DNA from: Polyangiaceae bacterium
GTDB lineage: Bacteria; Myxococcota_A; Polyangia; Polyangiales; Polyangiaceae
Assembly (NCBI GenBank): GCA_025936045.1
Contig: JAICUB010000035.1
Span: forward strand, 1 to 64,000
Length of the DNA stretch: 64,000 bases
Direction: 5' to 3'
Shown here piece after piece: positions 1-8,933 of the stretch; within the stretch, counting starts at the first letter, position 1; the number at the start of each line of letters is the position of its first letter. The notes beneath the pieces are model-generated. The model ran no database searches and was not told the DNA's origin. It saw nothing but the letters and a program-made list of their open reading frames with translations. The translations under genes were made by a program, and so were the position numbers.

Positions 1-1284
<1,284 letters not shown>

Positions 1285-1316
1285 CGCTACCTCTTCTTAT
1301 TCGCCTTTGGACGTTT

Positions 1317-3215
1317 TCAAACGCCGCGGCGTTCACGTGCTTTGTCCCAGACACGTCGCAAGACCGTAAGCTCGTCGTCGACGTTTCCGGTCTTCTCAAG
1401 TTGCTGGAGTTCGCTCATACCGAGGGACTTTTCACGAGACAGGTCGAACGACTCTAGCTTCCTCAAGTTTCCAACCAACTCGGCCTTAGCATCGACCAAG
1501 CTTTCATGCTTGGGCGCGGCCGTGCGGGCGAGCGCGAATGGATGGATCGCCGCCGCCAGCTTCGCAAGCACTAGTTCGGAGTCTTTAATCCCCGCCTCGT
1601 GTGCCTGACGCAGTGCGGCAAGGCCCGCCGCCACGTCGCCTTCCAGCAGCGCAGCCGCCTGGGCGACCTCGGACGTCGCAAAAAGCTCGGGAAAATCGAG
1701 CAAAGCGCCGAGGATCTCGAGCCCGATCTCTTCGCGCCGGTCGCGTGACCGAGCCCGCGAAGGTGGTTGTATCCTGGGGACGGCCTGTGTGGGTGATTGT
1801 GCGCGTGAAACGGCCGCTGCGAGGTGCCTCTTTAGGGCAAGCACCGTTTTTACCTCCGCGTGCCCGAGCCCCATCCGCGCCGAGAGGCGATCGGAGTGCT
1901 TCTCCGCGAGGGCCCGCAAGGCCGGATCGTCTTCGCTCGCCACGAGCTCGACGACCTGCTGCACCTTCTGCGCTTGCGTCGCCGAATCGCTCGTCGAGAA
2001 GCGCTCGTCGAGAAGCTCTTCGATCAAATACTCGATGATGGGCTGCGCCGCATCGAGCACGCGCCCCGCTTGTTCCGCCCCGCCGCGGCGCACGAGCTCG
2101 TCCGGGTCGACGCCTTTCGGCAGCGACGCGACACGCGCCACGAGCCCTGCTTCCCGACAGACGTCGCGAGCGCTTCGCACGGCACGCCGGCCCGCCTCGT
2201 CCGGATCGAAGAGCAGCGTTACGTTCTGAGTGAAGCGACGGATGCCGCGCGCTTGCTCCGAGGTGAACGCCGTGCCGAGCGGGGCCACGACGTTCTTCAC
2301 GCCGCGCGCATGCAGGCTCAAGACGTCGAAGTTGCCTTCGACGATCACGGCGCGGTCGAGCGTGCGCAGCGCTTGGCGCGCCTGGTACAAGCCGAACACG
2401 GCCTCGCGCTTTTTGTACACGGGGGATTCCGGCGAGTTCATGTATTTCGCCGGGGGGTCGCTCGAGTTATTCGGTTCGTAGCCGAGCGCACGCAAGCGTT
2501 CGGGCGGAGGCTCGTCGAGCGTGCGGCCGCTGAACGCGACGACGCGACCCTGGCCGTCGAGCACCGCGAACATCAACCGATGGCGAAAGCGGTCGTAATA
2601 GCCCGAGCCCGAGCGGCGCGGCATCACGAGCCCCACCTTCTCGGCTGCGCCGAGGCTCGACCCTGCTTCACGCAAGTGCTTGGCGAGCTCGTCCCAGCCG
2701 AACGGCGCGTAGCCGACGCGGAAGGCCTGGATCGCGTCGGCGACGGGGTCGGTCGGCGCGACCGCCACGAGACCACGCCGCGCGAGCTCGGCTTCCGCCG
2801 TGTCTTTCAACGGATGCTCGCGCAGCATGCGCTCGAAGAACGCCGCCGCGAGCGAGCCGATCTCGTAGAGCTCCTGTTGCCGGCGGCGCGCTTCGGTTTG
2901 TTGGCGGCGCTCGGCGTCGGTCGCAGTCTCGATCACGTCGATACCGAGGCGCTCGGCGAGCTGGCGCACGGCCTCGATGAAGTCGAGCCCCTCCGTCTCT
3001 TGCAGGAACTTGATGGCGTCCCCCGACGCGTGACAGCCGAAGCAGTGATAAAACCCGCGCTCCGGATTTACGTGAAAGCTCGGTGTCTTTTCTTTGTGGA
3101 AGGGGCAGAGCCCCACGTGACTCCGCCCGCGCTTCTGGAGCTTCACGCTCTCGGATACGACCTCCACGATGTTCGCGTCCCGCCGGACGCGATCGAGGGT
3201 CTCCTGGCCGATCAC
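1317..3215 (-). CDS. dnaG: DNA primase DnaG
   Basis: This enzyme makes the RNA primers for the replication fork. Its 632 residues are a normal length. The CHC2 zinc finger is complete (C37, H40, C58, C61 in VGLCPFHKEKTPSFH...YHCFGC). The Toprim catalytic core carries the conserved Glu near residue 293 (VIVEGNFD) and the DPDEAGRRA metal motif near 337. The C-terminal part is the less conserved helicase-interaction region. The start is GTG, with AGGGG a few bases upstream. It is followed after 32 bp by rpoD. The 5' region faces a radical SAM gene and includes a LexA-like box 37-52 bp from the dnaG start, so SOS control of primase and sigma factor is possible but not shown. Confidence 0.97.
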   Translation of the reverse strand: MIGQETLDRVRRDANIVEVVSESVKLQKRGRSHVGLCPFHKEKTPSFHVNPERGFYHCFGCHASGDAIKFLQETEGLDFIEAVRQLAERLGIDVIETATDAERRQQTEARRRQQELYEIGSLAAAFFERMLREHPLKDTAEAELARRGLVAVAPTDPVADAIQAFRVGYAPFGWDELAKHLREAGSSLGAAEKVGLVMPRRSGSGYYDRFRHRLMFAVLDGQGRVVAFSGRTLDEPPPERLRALGYEPNNSSDPPAKYMNSPESPVYKKREAVFGLYQARQALRTLDRAVIVEGNFDVLSLHARGVKNVVAPLGTAFTSEQARGIRRFTQNVTLLFDPDEAGRRAVRSARDVCREAGLVARVASLPKGVDPDELVRRGGAEQAGRVLDAAQPIIEYLIEELLDERFSTSDSATQAQKVQQVVELVASEDDPALRALAEKHSDRLSARMGLGHAEVKTVLALKRHLAAAVSRAQSPTQAVPRIQPPSRARSRDRREEIGLEILGALLDFPELFATSEVAQAAALLEGDVAAGLAALRQAHEAGIKDSELVLAKLAAAIHPFALARTAAPKHESLVDAKAELVGNLRKLESFDLSREKSLGMSELQQLEKTGNVDDELTVLRRVWDKARERRGV

Positions 3216-3247
3216 CGGACACCCCTAGCACCGAGGCGTCGAGGCAC

Positions 3248-3275
3248 TTGACTGTACACATGTTCAGTGTATGCT
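3248..3275 (+). promoter_or_regulatory. Sigma-70-type promoter with LexA-like box between -35 and -10
   Basis: TTGACT at 3248-3253 and TATGCT at 3270-3275 are separated by 16 bp and look like a housekeeping promoter. The interval contains CTGTACACATGTTCAG (3252-3267), which fits the Myxococcus xanthus LexA consensus as I recall it (CTRHAMRYBYGTTCAG) at 15 of 16 positions. LexA bound here would block RNA polymerase. The predicted transcription start is around 3282, almost on an in-frame GTG at 3283. Confidence 0.6.
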
Positions 3276-4317
3276 CTCCCCCGTGGTCCGGCGGCTTCCC
3301 CTCGACAATCCGGCAAGTCGCTTCGAGCGCTTTCGCGTGGAGTACGACGAAGGCGCGCCCGACGCCTCGCTCGAGATCTACGACGACCAGAGCCAGACGA
3401 TTTTGTCGGAGAACGACAGCCCCGACCTCGGGTTCCGCTTCAGCGTGAACCCGTATCGCGGCTGCCTTCATGGCTGCGCGTATTGCTACGCGCGTCCGTC
3501 GCACGAGTACCTCGGCTTCGGCGCCGGGAGCGATTTCGAGCGCAAGCTCGTGGTTAAGCGGCGGGCGCCCGAGCTCCTCGCCGCGGCGTTCGAGAAGCGC
3601 GGCTGGACGGGTGAGCTCGTCGTCTTCAGTGGGAATACGGATTGCTACCAGCCGCTCGAAAAGCAGCTCGAGCTCACGCGTGGCTGTCTCGAAGTGTGCG
3701 CTCGCTACCGTAACCCCGTCCACGTGATCACCAAGAGCGCGCTGGTCGAGCGCGACATCGAGCTCTTGCAAACGTTGAGCACGCAAGCGTACGCGGGTGT
3801 CACGCTGAGCATTCCGTTTCTCGACGTCGACGTAGCGCGTGCGATCGAGCCGTACGCGCCGCCGCCGAGCCGGCGGCTCGAAGCCGTGCGGCGCCTGACG
3901 CAGGCGGGCATCAGCGTGAGCGTCAACGTGGCGCCCCTCATTCCCGGCCTCAACGATCGCGACGTGGTGCCGATCCTCGAGGCGGCGCGCGACGCCGGAG
4001 CGACCGGCGCCGGCATCGTTCCTTTGCGCTTGCCAGGCCCCGTCGCAGAAGTATTTACCGAGCGGCTACGGGACGCGCTGCCGCTGTCCGCGGAAAAGGT
4101 GCTGACGCGCATCCGCGAAATGCGCGGCGGTAGGTTGAATGAACCGCGCTTCGGCGCGCGCTTCGAAGGGAAGGGACGCTACATCGAGACGGTGCTCGAG
4201 CTCTTCGAGGTCACGACGCGCCGGCTCGGACTGAACCGGAGGGAGATGGACACGAGCGTGCGGGCCAATACGTTTCGGCGGCCAGGCCCGCAGCTCGAGC
4301 TTTTCGGGCGCGGCTGA
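3271..4317 (+). CDS. Radical SAM protein, PA0069/Rv2578c (SplB-like) family
   Basis: This protein binds a [4Fe-4S] cluster through the CxxxCxxC motif C65-C69-C72 (GCLHGCAYC) and would use S-adenosylmethionine to start radical chemistry. Further family motifs are FRFSVNPYRG before the cluster, VVFSGNTDCYQP and VHVITKSALVERD. The overall plan resembles spore photoproduct lyase relatives, but the substrate is unknown. The length of 348 residues is typical. The first ATG is at 3271, but it overlaps the predicted -10 element. If that promoter is used, GTG at 3283 would be the first usable start, as a leaderless message. From memory, the M. tuberculosis relative Rv2578c belongs to the LexA regulon, which fits the LexA-like box here. 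A role in DNA-damage response is inference. Confidence 0.88.
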   Translation: MLSPVVRRLPLDNPASRFERFRVEYDEGAPDASLEIYDDQSQTILSENDSPDLGFRFSVNPYRGCLHGCAYCYARPSHEYLGFGAGSDFERKLVVKRRAPELLAAAFEKRGWTGELVVFSGNTDCYQPLEKQLELTRGCLEVCARYRNPVHVITKSALVERDIELLQTLSTQAYAGVTLSIPFLDVDVARAIEPYAPPPSRRLEAVRRLTQAGISVSVNVAPLIPGLNDRDVVPILEAARDAGATGAGIVPLRLPGPVAEVFTERLRDALPLSAEKVLTRIREMRGGRLNEPRFGARFEGKGRYIETVLELFEVTTRRLGLNRREMDTSVRANTFRRPGPQLELFGRG

Positions 4318-4324
4318 GCGGTGG

Positions 4325-4376
4325 GGAGTCGCTTCGGGGCGGCCCACGACGAGGGCCAAGGCGGAGGAGCGACTCC
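4325..4376. terminator. Compound hairpin downstream of the radical SAM gene
   Basis: A 9-bp perfect inverted repeat (GGAGTCGCT at 4325-4333, AGCGACTCC at 4368-4376) encloses a second 5-bp stem (GGCCC at 4341-4345, GGGCC at 4353-4357). It starts 7 bp after the stop codon. No T-run follows, so function as a terminator is only likely. Confidence 0.4.
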
Positions 4377-4384
4377 GGGGGGGC

Positions 4385-4530
4385 TCAGCCGGGCTCGAGC
4401 TCGACTGGGTAGACGACGGAGGCCGTGAAGACTCGGACTGCTACGAGGCCGGCCTCGTAGCAGTGCCTGAAGTGCGGGTAGTTGGAGCGTACGACGGACC
4501 GCGATCGACGTGCGGCCGGGGCTAATACGA
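4385..4530 (-). pseudogene. Possible AgmX/PglI C-terminal domain fragment in a 480-bp intergenic region
   Basis: The 4318-4796 interval has no convincing complete gene. On the minus strand, an open frame ending at 4385 contains VVRSNYPHFRHCYEAGL. This resembles the start of the AgmX/PglI C-terminal domain common in myxobacteria, where an R-x-x-F-R-x-CYE-x-GL core is followed by a GxVxVxF strand. Here the similarity stops after about 20 residues and the frame ends 20 residues later, so at most a fragment remains. Upstream of the match the translation looks like random Arg/Pro/Ser-rich noise. The match rests on a short motif, so confidence is low. Confidence 0.3.
4437..4464. repeat. 28-bp perfect palindrome
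   Basis: Each half is ACTGCTACGAGGCC read on its own strand, giving a perfect 14+14 palindrome without a loop. It lies in the intergenic stretch before the four-repeat lipoprotein and overlaps the CYEAGL codons of the AgmX-like fragment. It could be a protein-binding site or part of a transcription stop. Confidence 0.6.
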
Positions 4531-4796
4531 TCGCAAGCGGTCCGTCGAAGCAGGCCGGGTTCAGGCGCCGTCGGCGCTCCGGCTTGGACCGCTCGATGCC
4601 CGCGCGTGTGCGCGTGGACAGCATCACTGTGCGTGTTGAACAAGACGCAGGCGCGGGCCCTCGCGAAATCTCCGTAAACGTGTGGCACGAGCGCCTCCGC
4701 TCCCCGGCACGCTTGCTGCACACGGTCGTCCCGCCGGACTTGGCGCGGTTCGGCGACGACCAAAGCGCTTCGAACGACGATTCGAGAAGGAGTTTC

Positions 4797-5708
4797 ATGA
4801 ACAATCGAGCCATCAGCAAACTTGTCGCGTGCGCGTCGCCCCTGGCGACCCTTGCTTTCTTGTCGGTCAGCCTCGGCGGCTGCGGAGCCGCGGAGCCGGG
4901 GGACGTTGCGAACTCCGAGCCTGCCGCGACGACGAGCGACGCATTGACCATCACCATCGGCGGCACGAACTCAGGTCTCGAATATTACCAGGCCTGCACC
5001 GAGAACAATACCTGCCCCAATCCAGGCAAGCGCTACGTGGCCTACGGCGCGGGCGGGTTTTACACCTTCAAATCCATGACGATCGGCGCGAGTTTTCCCT
5101 GTACGAACGACTTCTTTGGCACCGATCCCAATCCGGGCGTGCATAAGGCTTGTTACTACGCGAACTACACTCACGACGTGGACCTGAATCAAACGGGCGT
5201 GGTGTCAGATGGTCCGCGCACCGTCGCGTTCGGCGCCAACGGCGTCTTCGCCTTCAAGACCATCTCCGGCGCGTACTCATGCAACACCGCCACGTTCGGC
5301 AGCCCGATATCCTTCGGGACGAACGCTTGTTATACGGCGCTGCCCGGATACCGCTGGGCCGCGACGGAGCCGAACGGAATCGTGACCGGTCTGAACAACG
5401 AGCCCGTGGCCTTCGGCACGAACGGCCGCTATTTCTACAAGATCGTCAGTGGTTCGATCAACTGCAACACCGGGGCGTTCGGTGACCCGCTCCCGAACGC
5501 GATCAACAAGCAATGCTTCCGACTCCACGCCAGCAAGGATGCGGATGAAAACGCCGGACTCGGCGTTCCGCCCGGGATTCCTGTTTACGGCAGCGGCCTG
5601 AACGGCTTCTATCTACCCGGCCCGTCCTCGAACGGCATCTGTTCGAACGCCGGCTTCAACGGCGATCCGGACATCGGCCAGCAAAAGCACTGTTTCCTTC
5701 CGTTCTGA
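4797..5708 (+). CDS. Secreted lipoprotein of four imperfect repeats, function unknown
   Basis: I start this at ATG 4797, which has a clear AGAAGGAG ribosome site 6-8 bp upstream; the frame is open further 5' but lacks coding character. The product is 303 residues. It has a signal peptide ending in the lipobox LGGC (C29), so it should be lipid-anchored. The mature part consists of about four repeats of 55-75 residues sharing a core of the type V-A-F-G-x-N-G-x-F-x-F-K, then Cys-N-x-x-x-F-G-x-P. Examples are TVAFGANGVFAFKTISG, PVAFGTNGRYFYKIVSG and the divergent PVYGSGLNGFYLPG. Each repeat carries a Cys pair that could form a disulphide. I do not recognise a named family; a beta-rich surface adhesin or binding protein is a guess. 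Confidence 0.75.
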   Translation: MNNRAISKLVACASPLATLAFLSVSLGGCGAAEPGDVANSEPAATTSDALTITIGGTNSGLEYYQACTENNTCPNPGKRYVAYGAGGFYTFKSMTIGASFPCTNDFFGTDPNPGVHKACYYANYTHDVDLNQTGVVSDGPRTVAFGANGVFAFKTISGAYSCNTATFGSPISFGTNACYTALPGYRWAATEPNGIVTGLNNEPVAFGTNGRYFYKIVSGSINCNTGAFGDPLPNAINKQCFRLHASKDADENAGLGVPPGIPVYGSGLNGFYLPGPSSNGICSNAGFNGDPDIGQQKHCFLPF

Positions 5709-5723
5709 ACGTCGCGCGCGGCA

Positions 5724-5748
5724 AGCGGGGATCTCAGTGGTCCCCGCT
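5724..5748. terminator. Hairpin after the four-repeat lipoprotein gene
   Basis: AGCGGGGA (5724-5731) and TCCCCGCT (5741-5748) form an 8-bp stem with a 9-nt loop, 15 bp after the stop codon. There is no following T-run. It lies between two convergent genes and could serve both. Confidence 0.5.
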
Positions 5749-5819
5749 CGTCCTAGCGGCAAACGTCAGCTGCACCGACATGCGAACCCCGAGCCTGCCT
5801 CAGGGCTAGCAGAGCCGCA

Positions 5820-6995
5820 TCAGTCGCGCATCGCTTCGATCGGCGAGACGCGCGCGGCGCGCAGGGCGGGGAAGAACCCGCCGACGATGCCCATGCAGGC
5901 GCCGAACAGGAGCGAGCCCACGACCACGCTCGGGTTCGGGTCGAACGAGAAAGTGACCTCTTGCCAAGTCGCGAAGTTCATCATCGAGAGCTTCACGAAG
6001 CTCATGCACAACGCGCCGAGGACGCCGAGCACGCCGCCGCCGAGCGCCAGGACGGCCGACTCGAGCAAGAACGAGCTCAAGATCGAAAAGCGCGAGAACC
6101 CGAGCGCGCGCAGCGTGCCGATCTCGCGCTTTCGCTGCGAAACGGCCGCCTGCATCGTGATGAGGGCGCCGATCACCGCGCCGATCGAGATGAAGAACAC
6201 GATGATCGCGCCCATCACCTTGATGAAGATCGAGGTCTGGCTCGACTGCTTCTCGTAGTAGCCGCTCTCCGTCAGAGCCTCGAGACCGAGGCGCTTGTCG
6301 CTCTCCATCGTGGCCTTGAAGGCGTCGAACTTGCTCGGTGATTCGAGCCGCACCGTCGCAGACGAAACGAGCCCTTCGCGACCGAAGGACGAGCGCGCGG
6401 TGTCCACGTCCGCCCACACCTCGGACTCGAAGCTCGAACCGCCCGATTCGAAGACTCCGACCACCTTCACCGGCCGGTTCTTCTTGAGCTCGAAGCTCTG
6501 GCCGAGGTCCATGCCTTGGTATTTTGCGCGCAGGCCCTGGCCGATCATGACCTCGTCCGTGCCGGGCTTCGGCGGCCGGCCGGCGACGAGGTGGACCTCG
6601 GGCCTGACTTCCATGGCGACGTCGGGCACGCCGCGCACGAGCACGTTCGCGATCTGCCCGTTCGTGCCGAGCTTCTCTTGCGCGATCACGAGCACGACCT
6701 CGCCCGAGACGAGCGATTTGCCCCCGGCCGAGCGCTTCACGCCCGGCGCGCCCGCGATGAGGCTCAGCGTATTCACCTCGAGGCTGCTCGCCATCTCGGT
6801 GTCGGAGCCCTTGCGCAGGACCATGGCGTTGTCGCTGCGGCCGGCGCCGACCATCGTGCGCGTGATGCCGCTGCCGAGCATGAACGCGGCGGCGAGCACG
6901 AACACGACGAGGCCCACGCCGAGCGCGGTCGCGATCGTCGTGGTCTTGCGGACCATCAGGCTGCGGACGTTGTACGAAAGAGGAATCACGCTCAC
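5820..6995 (-). CDS. ABC transporter permease, MacB/FtsX type (second permease)
   Basis: This is an inner-membrane permease of 391 residues with the MacB/LolC layout. It has one N-terminal membrane helix (about 20-42), a large periplasmic MacB-core domain, and three C-terminal helices (about 265-290, 320-345, 355-375) forming the FtsX domain. The C-terminus reads PALRAARVSPIEAMRD, the usual coupling-helix ending of this family. It is the last gene of a four-gene operon and starts one base after the stop of the preceding permease. The system should export a substrate, or extract a lipid or lipoprotein, across the periplasm using a tripartite pump. The substrate cannot be read from the sequence. 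Confidence 0.9.
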   Translation of the reverse strand: MSVIPLSYNVRSLMVRKTTTIATALGVGLVVFVLAAAFMLGSGITRTMVGAGRSDNAMVLRKGSDTEMASSLEVNTLSLIAGAPGVKRSAGGKSLVSGEVVLVIAQEKLGTNGQIANVLVRGVPDVAMEVRPEVHLVAGRPPKPGTDEVMIGQGLRAKYQGMDLGQSFELKKNRPVKVVGVFESGGSSFESEVWADVDTARSSFGREGLVSSATVRLESPSKFDAFKATMESDKRLGLEALTESGYYEKQSSQTSIFIKVMGAIIVFFISIGAVIGALITMQAAVSQRKREIGTLRALGFSRFSILSSFLLESAVLALGGGVLGVLGALCMSFVKLSMMNFATWQEVTFSFDPNPSVVVGSLLFGACMGIVGGFFPALRAARVSPIEAMRD

Positions 6996-6996
6996 C

Positions 6997-8163
6997 TCAT
7001 CCGACGCGCCGGAGCGCCGAAACGACCTCGAGCTTGGACGCGTTCCGCGCGGGAATCACGGCGGCGAGCGTGCCGAGCGCCACCGCCAGCACGAAGGAAA
7101 GCAGCGCCAAATCGGGCGTCACGCGGAAAACCGCAAACATGGCGCCGAGGTTTTGCTCGAGCGCCGGTCCGATGCCGTTTTGAATCAACGGATACCCGAT
7201 CGCGAGCCCGACGAGCCCGCCGAGCGCGCCGAGCACGACCCCTTCCACGAGGATGAATTGAACGATGTGCTTCGGCAAAAAGCCGATGGCGCGCAGCACG
7301 CCGTACTCGTGCGTGCGCTCGCGAACGCCCATCGCGATGGTGTTGCCCAAAATCAGGGCCATGATCGCCATCATCACGATGCTCACGACGCCGATGAGCT
7401 TCAAAATCGCCGACACCATCCCGAGGAACGACGCCTGCAACGCGCGCTCGCTCATGCTGATGGTCTGAATGTCGCGGTCGTCGAACTTCTTATCGACGGC
7501 GCGGGCGATCTCGGCGGCGCGGCCGGGGTCGTCCACGCGCGCCATGATCCAGCCCACCTGATCCTTCAGGCGCTCGGGCCGCGATTCGTCCAGGTACTTG
7601 TAGTTGAACCAGAGCGTCGAGCGGTCCACGGTGGGGCTCGTGGCCGTGTAGATGCCGGCGATGTGAAACTCCCAATCCCCCGGGTAAATCGTGCCTTGAA
7701 GCACGATTTTGTCGCCGATCTTCCAGCCCTTTTTCTTGGCGAGCACGTCGCCCACGAGCGCGCCCTCGCGGTCCTGCTTCCACGCCTCGACTTGGTCGGG
7801 CGGGACCTTGATCTCGTCGTACACCTTCAAAAAGTCGTCGGGCTCCGTGGCGATGGTGCCGAAGAAGTCGTCGAGGTGGTTCGGATCCTTCGCACCGAAC
7901 CAGCTCGCGTGCGCCACCTGCTTCACGCCCGGGATGCTCCGTACCTCGTCCACGTAACGGTGCGGGAGCTGCATGATGAAGCTCACCTTGTGACGGATGC
8001 CGATGCGATCACGAGCGCCCTGCTCGGCCGACGCGCTCCACGACCAAATGAAGGTGCGGAGCAAGAGGAACGTCACGACGGCGACCGTCACGCCCGCGAG
8101 GGTGAGCGACGTGCGGAGCTTGTTCCGCAGGATGTTGCGCGCGGCAATCGTCGCGAGTCCCAT
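6997..8163 (-). CDS. ABC transporter permease, MacB/FtsX type (first permease)
   Basis: This 388-residue permease has the same plan as its downstream partner: an N-terminal helix (LRTSLTLAGVTVAVVTFLLLRT, about 15-36), a periplasmic domain and a C-terminal three-helix FtsX domain. The ending PARNASKLEVVSALRR is the coupling helix. It sits 18 bp after the ATPase gene and 1 bp before the second permease. Two different permeases with one ATPase suggest a heterodimeric channel, as in LolCDE, rather than the fused MacB homodimer. The periplasmic domain contains several PDQVEAW/DLKDP-like acidic loops without a recognisable catalytic motif. Confidence 0.9.
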   Translation of the reverse strand: MGLATIAARNILRNKLRTSLTLAGVTVAVVTFLLLRTFIWSWSASAEQGARDRIGIRHKVSFIMQLPHRYVDEVRSIPGVKQVAHASWFGAKDPNHLDDFFGTIATEPDDFLKVYDEIKVPPDQVEAWKQDREGALVGDVLAKKKGWKIGDKIVLQGTIYPGDWEFHIAGIYTATSPTVDRSTLWFNYKYLDESRPERLKDQVGWIMARVDDPGRAAEIARAVDKKFDDRDIQTISMSERALQASFLGMVSAILKLIGVVSIVMMAIMALILGNTIAMGVRERTHEYGVLRAIGFLPKHIVQFILVEGVVLGALGGLVGLAIGYPLIQNGIGPALEQNLGAMFAVFRVTPDLALLSFVLAVALGTLAAVIPARNASKLEVVSALRRVG

Positions 8164-8181
8164 GCTGTCCGACCTTTGCGG

Positions 8182-8883
8182 CTAGGCCGCGAGCACGCCC
8201 TTGTCGAGACGGTGCACGGTGTGCGCCCGCTCTGCCGCGGCCGGATCGTGCGTGACCATCACGATCGTCTTGCCGAATTCGGTGTTCAGCTTCTCGAGGA
8301 GTTTCAGGATCTCGTCCGCGCTCGTGCGGTCGAGATCACCGGTCGGCTCGTCGGCGACGATGATCTTCGGGTCGGTGACGATGGCCCGCGCGATGGTGAC
8401 GCGCTGCTCCTGACCGCCCGAGAGCTGGCTCGGCAGGTGTTTGCCGCGGTCCTCGAGTCCGACGGCGCGAAGCGCGATTTCGGCGCGCTTGCGGCGTTCA
8501 GAGGCGGGCAGCTTCGCGAGCAAGAGCGGGAGCTCGACATTTTCGACCGCAGTGAGCACCGGCATCAGGTTGTAGGTCTGAAAGACGAAGCCGATGTTCT
8601 GAGCACGCCAATTCGCGCGCTGGCCTTCGCTCATGGTTCCGATCTCGGCGCCCGCGACGACCAGGCGTCCCGACGTCGGCTGGTCGAGCCCGGCGATCAA
8701 GTTCAAGAGCGTCGATTTGCCGGAGCCGGACGGACCCATCAACGCTTCGAAGGAACCTTCGTTGATGCGCAAATCGAGCCCCGCGAGCACGTCGAGCTGC
8801 TCCTTCCCGCGGAAAAAGCTCTTGCGGACCTTTTCCAGGCTGATGATCGCGCCTCTACCTTGGCCCTCTGCGCCGTCGCTCAT
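8182..8883 (-). CDS. ABC transporter ATP-binding protein (LolD/MacB type)
   Basis: This ATPase of 233 residues powers the two adjacent permeases. All nucleotide-binding motifs are intact: Walker A GPSGSGKST (about residues 52-60), a Q-loop in FVFQTYNLMP, signature LSGGQEQR, Walker B IIVADEPTGDLD and the switch His in VTHDPAAAERA. The signature has Glu where most relatives have Gln/Lys after LSGGQ, a tolerated change. The sequence LMPVLTAVENVELPL is typical of the MacB/LolD clade. It lies between the adaptor gene (50 bp upstream) and the first permease. Confidence 0.95.
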   Translation of the reverse strand: MSDGAEGQGRGAIISLEKVRKSFFRGKEQLDVLAGLDLRINEGSFEALMGPSGSGKSTLLNLIAGLDQPTSGRLVVAGAEIGTMSEGQRANWRAQNIGFVFQTYNLMPVLTAVENVELPLLLAKLPASERRKRAEIALRAVGLEDRGKHLPSQLSGGQEQRVTIARAIVTDPKIIVADEPTGDLDRTSADEILKLLEKLNTEFGKTIVMVTHDPAAAERAHTVHRLDKGVLAA

Positions 8884-8933
8884 GGCAGCCCTTCCCTAAT
8901 TCAGTTTGTGCGCGAGCGGTAGTCGGGGAAGCG

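Noticed and set aside
6295-8922. 875-codon plus-strand open frame opposite the ABC permease and ATPase genes
   Set aside because: Its translation is a mix of Arg/His/Asp-rich noise with no domain, and it is fully antisense to well-supported genes. Long antisense frames are expected at this GC content.
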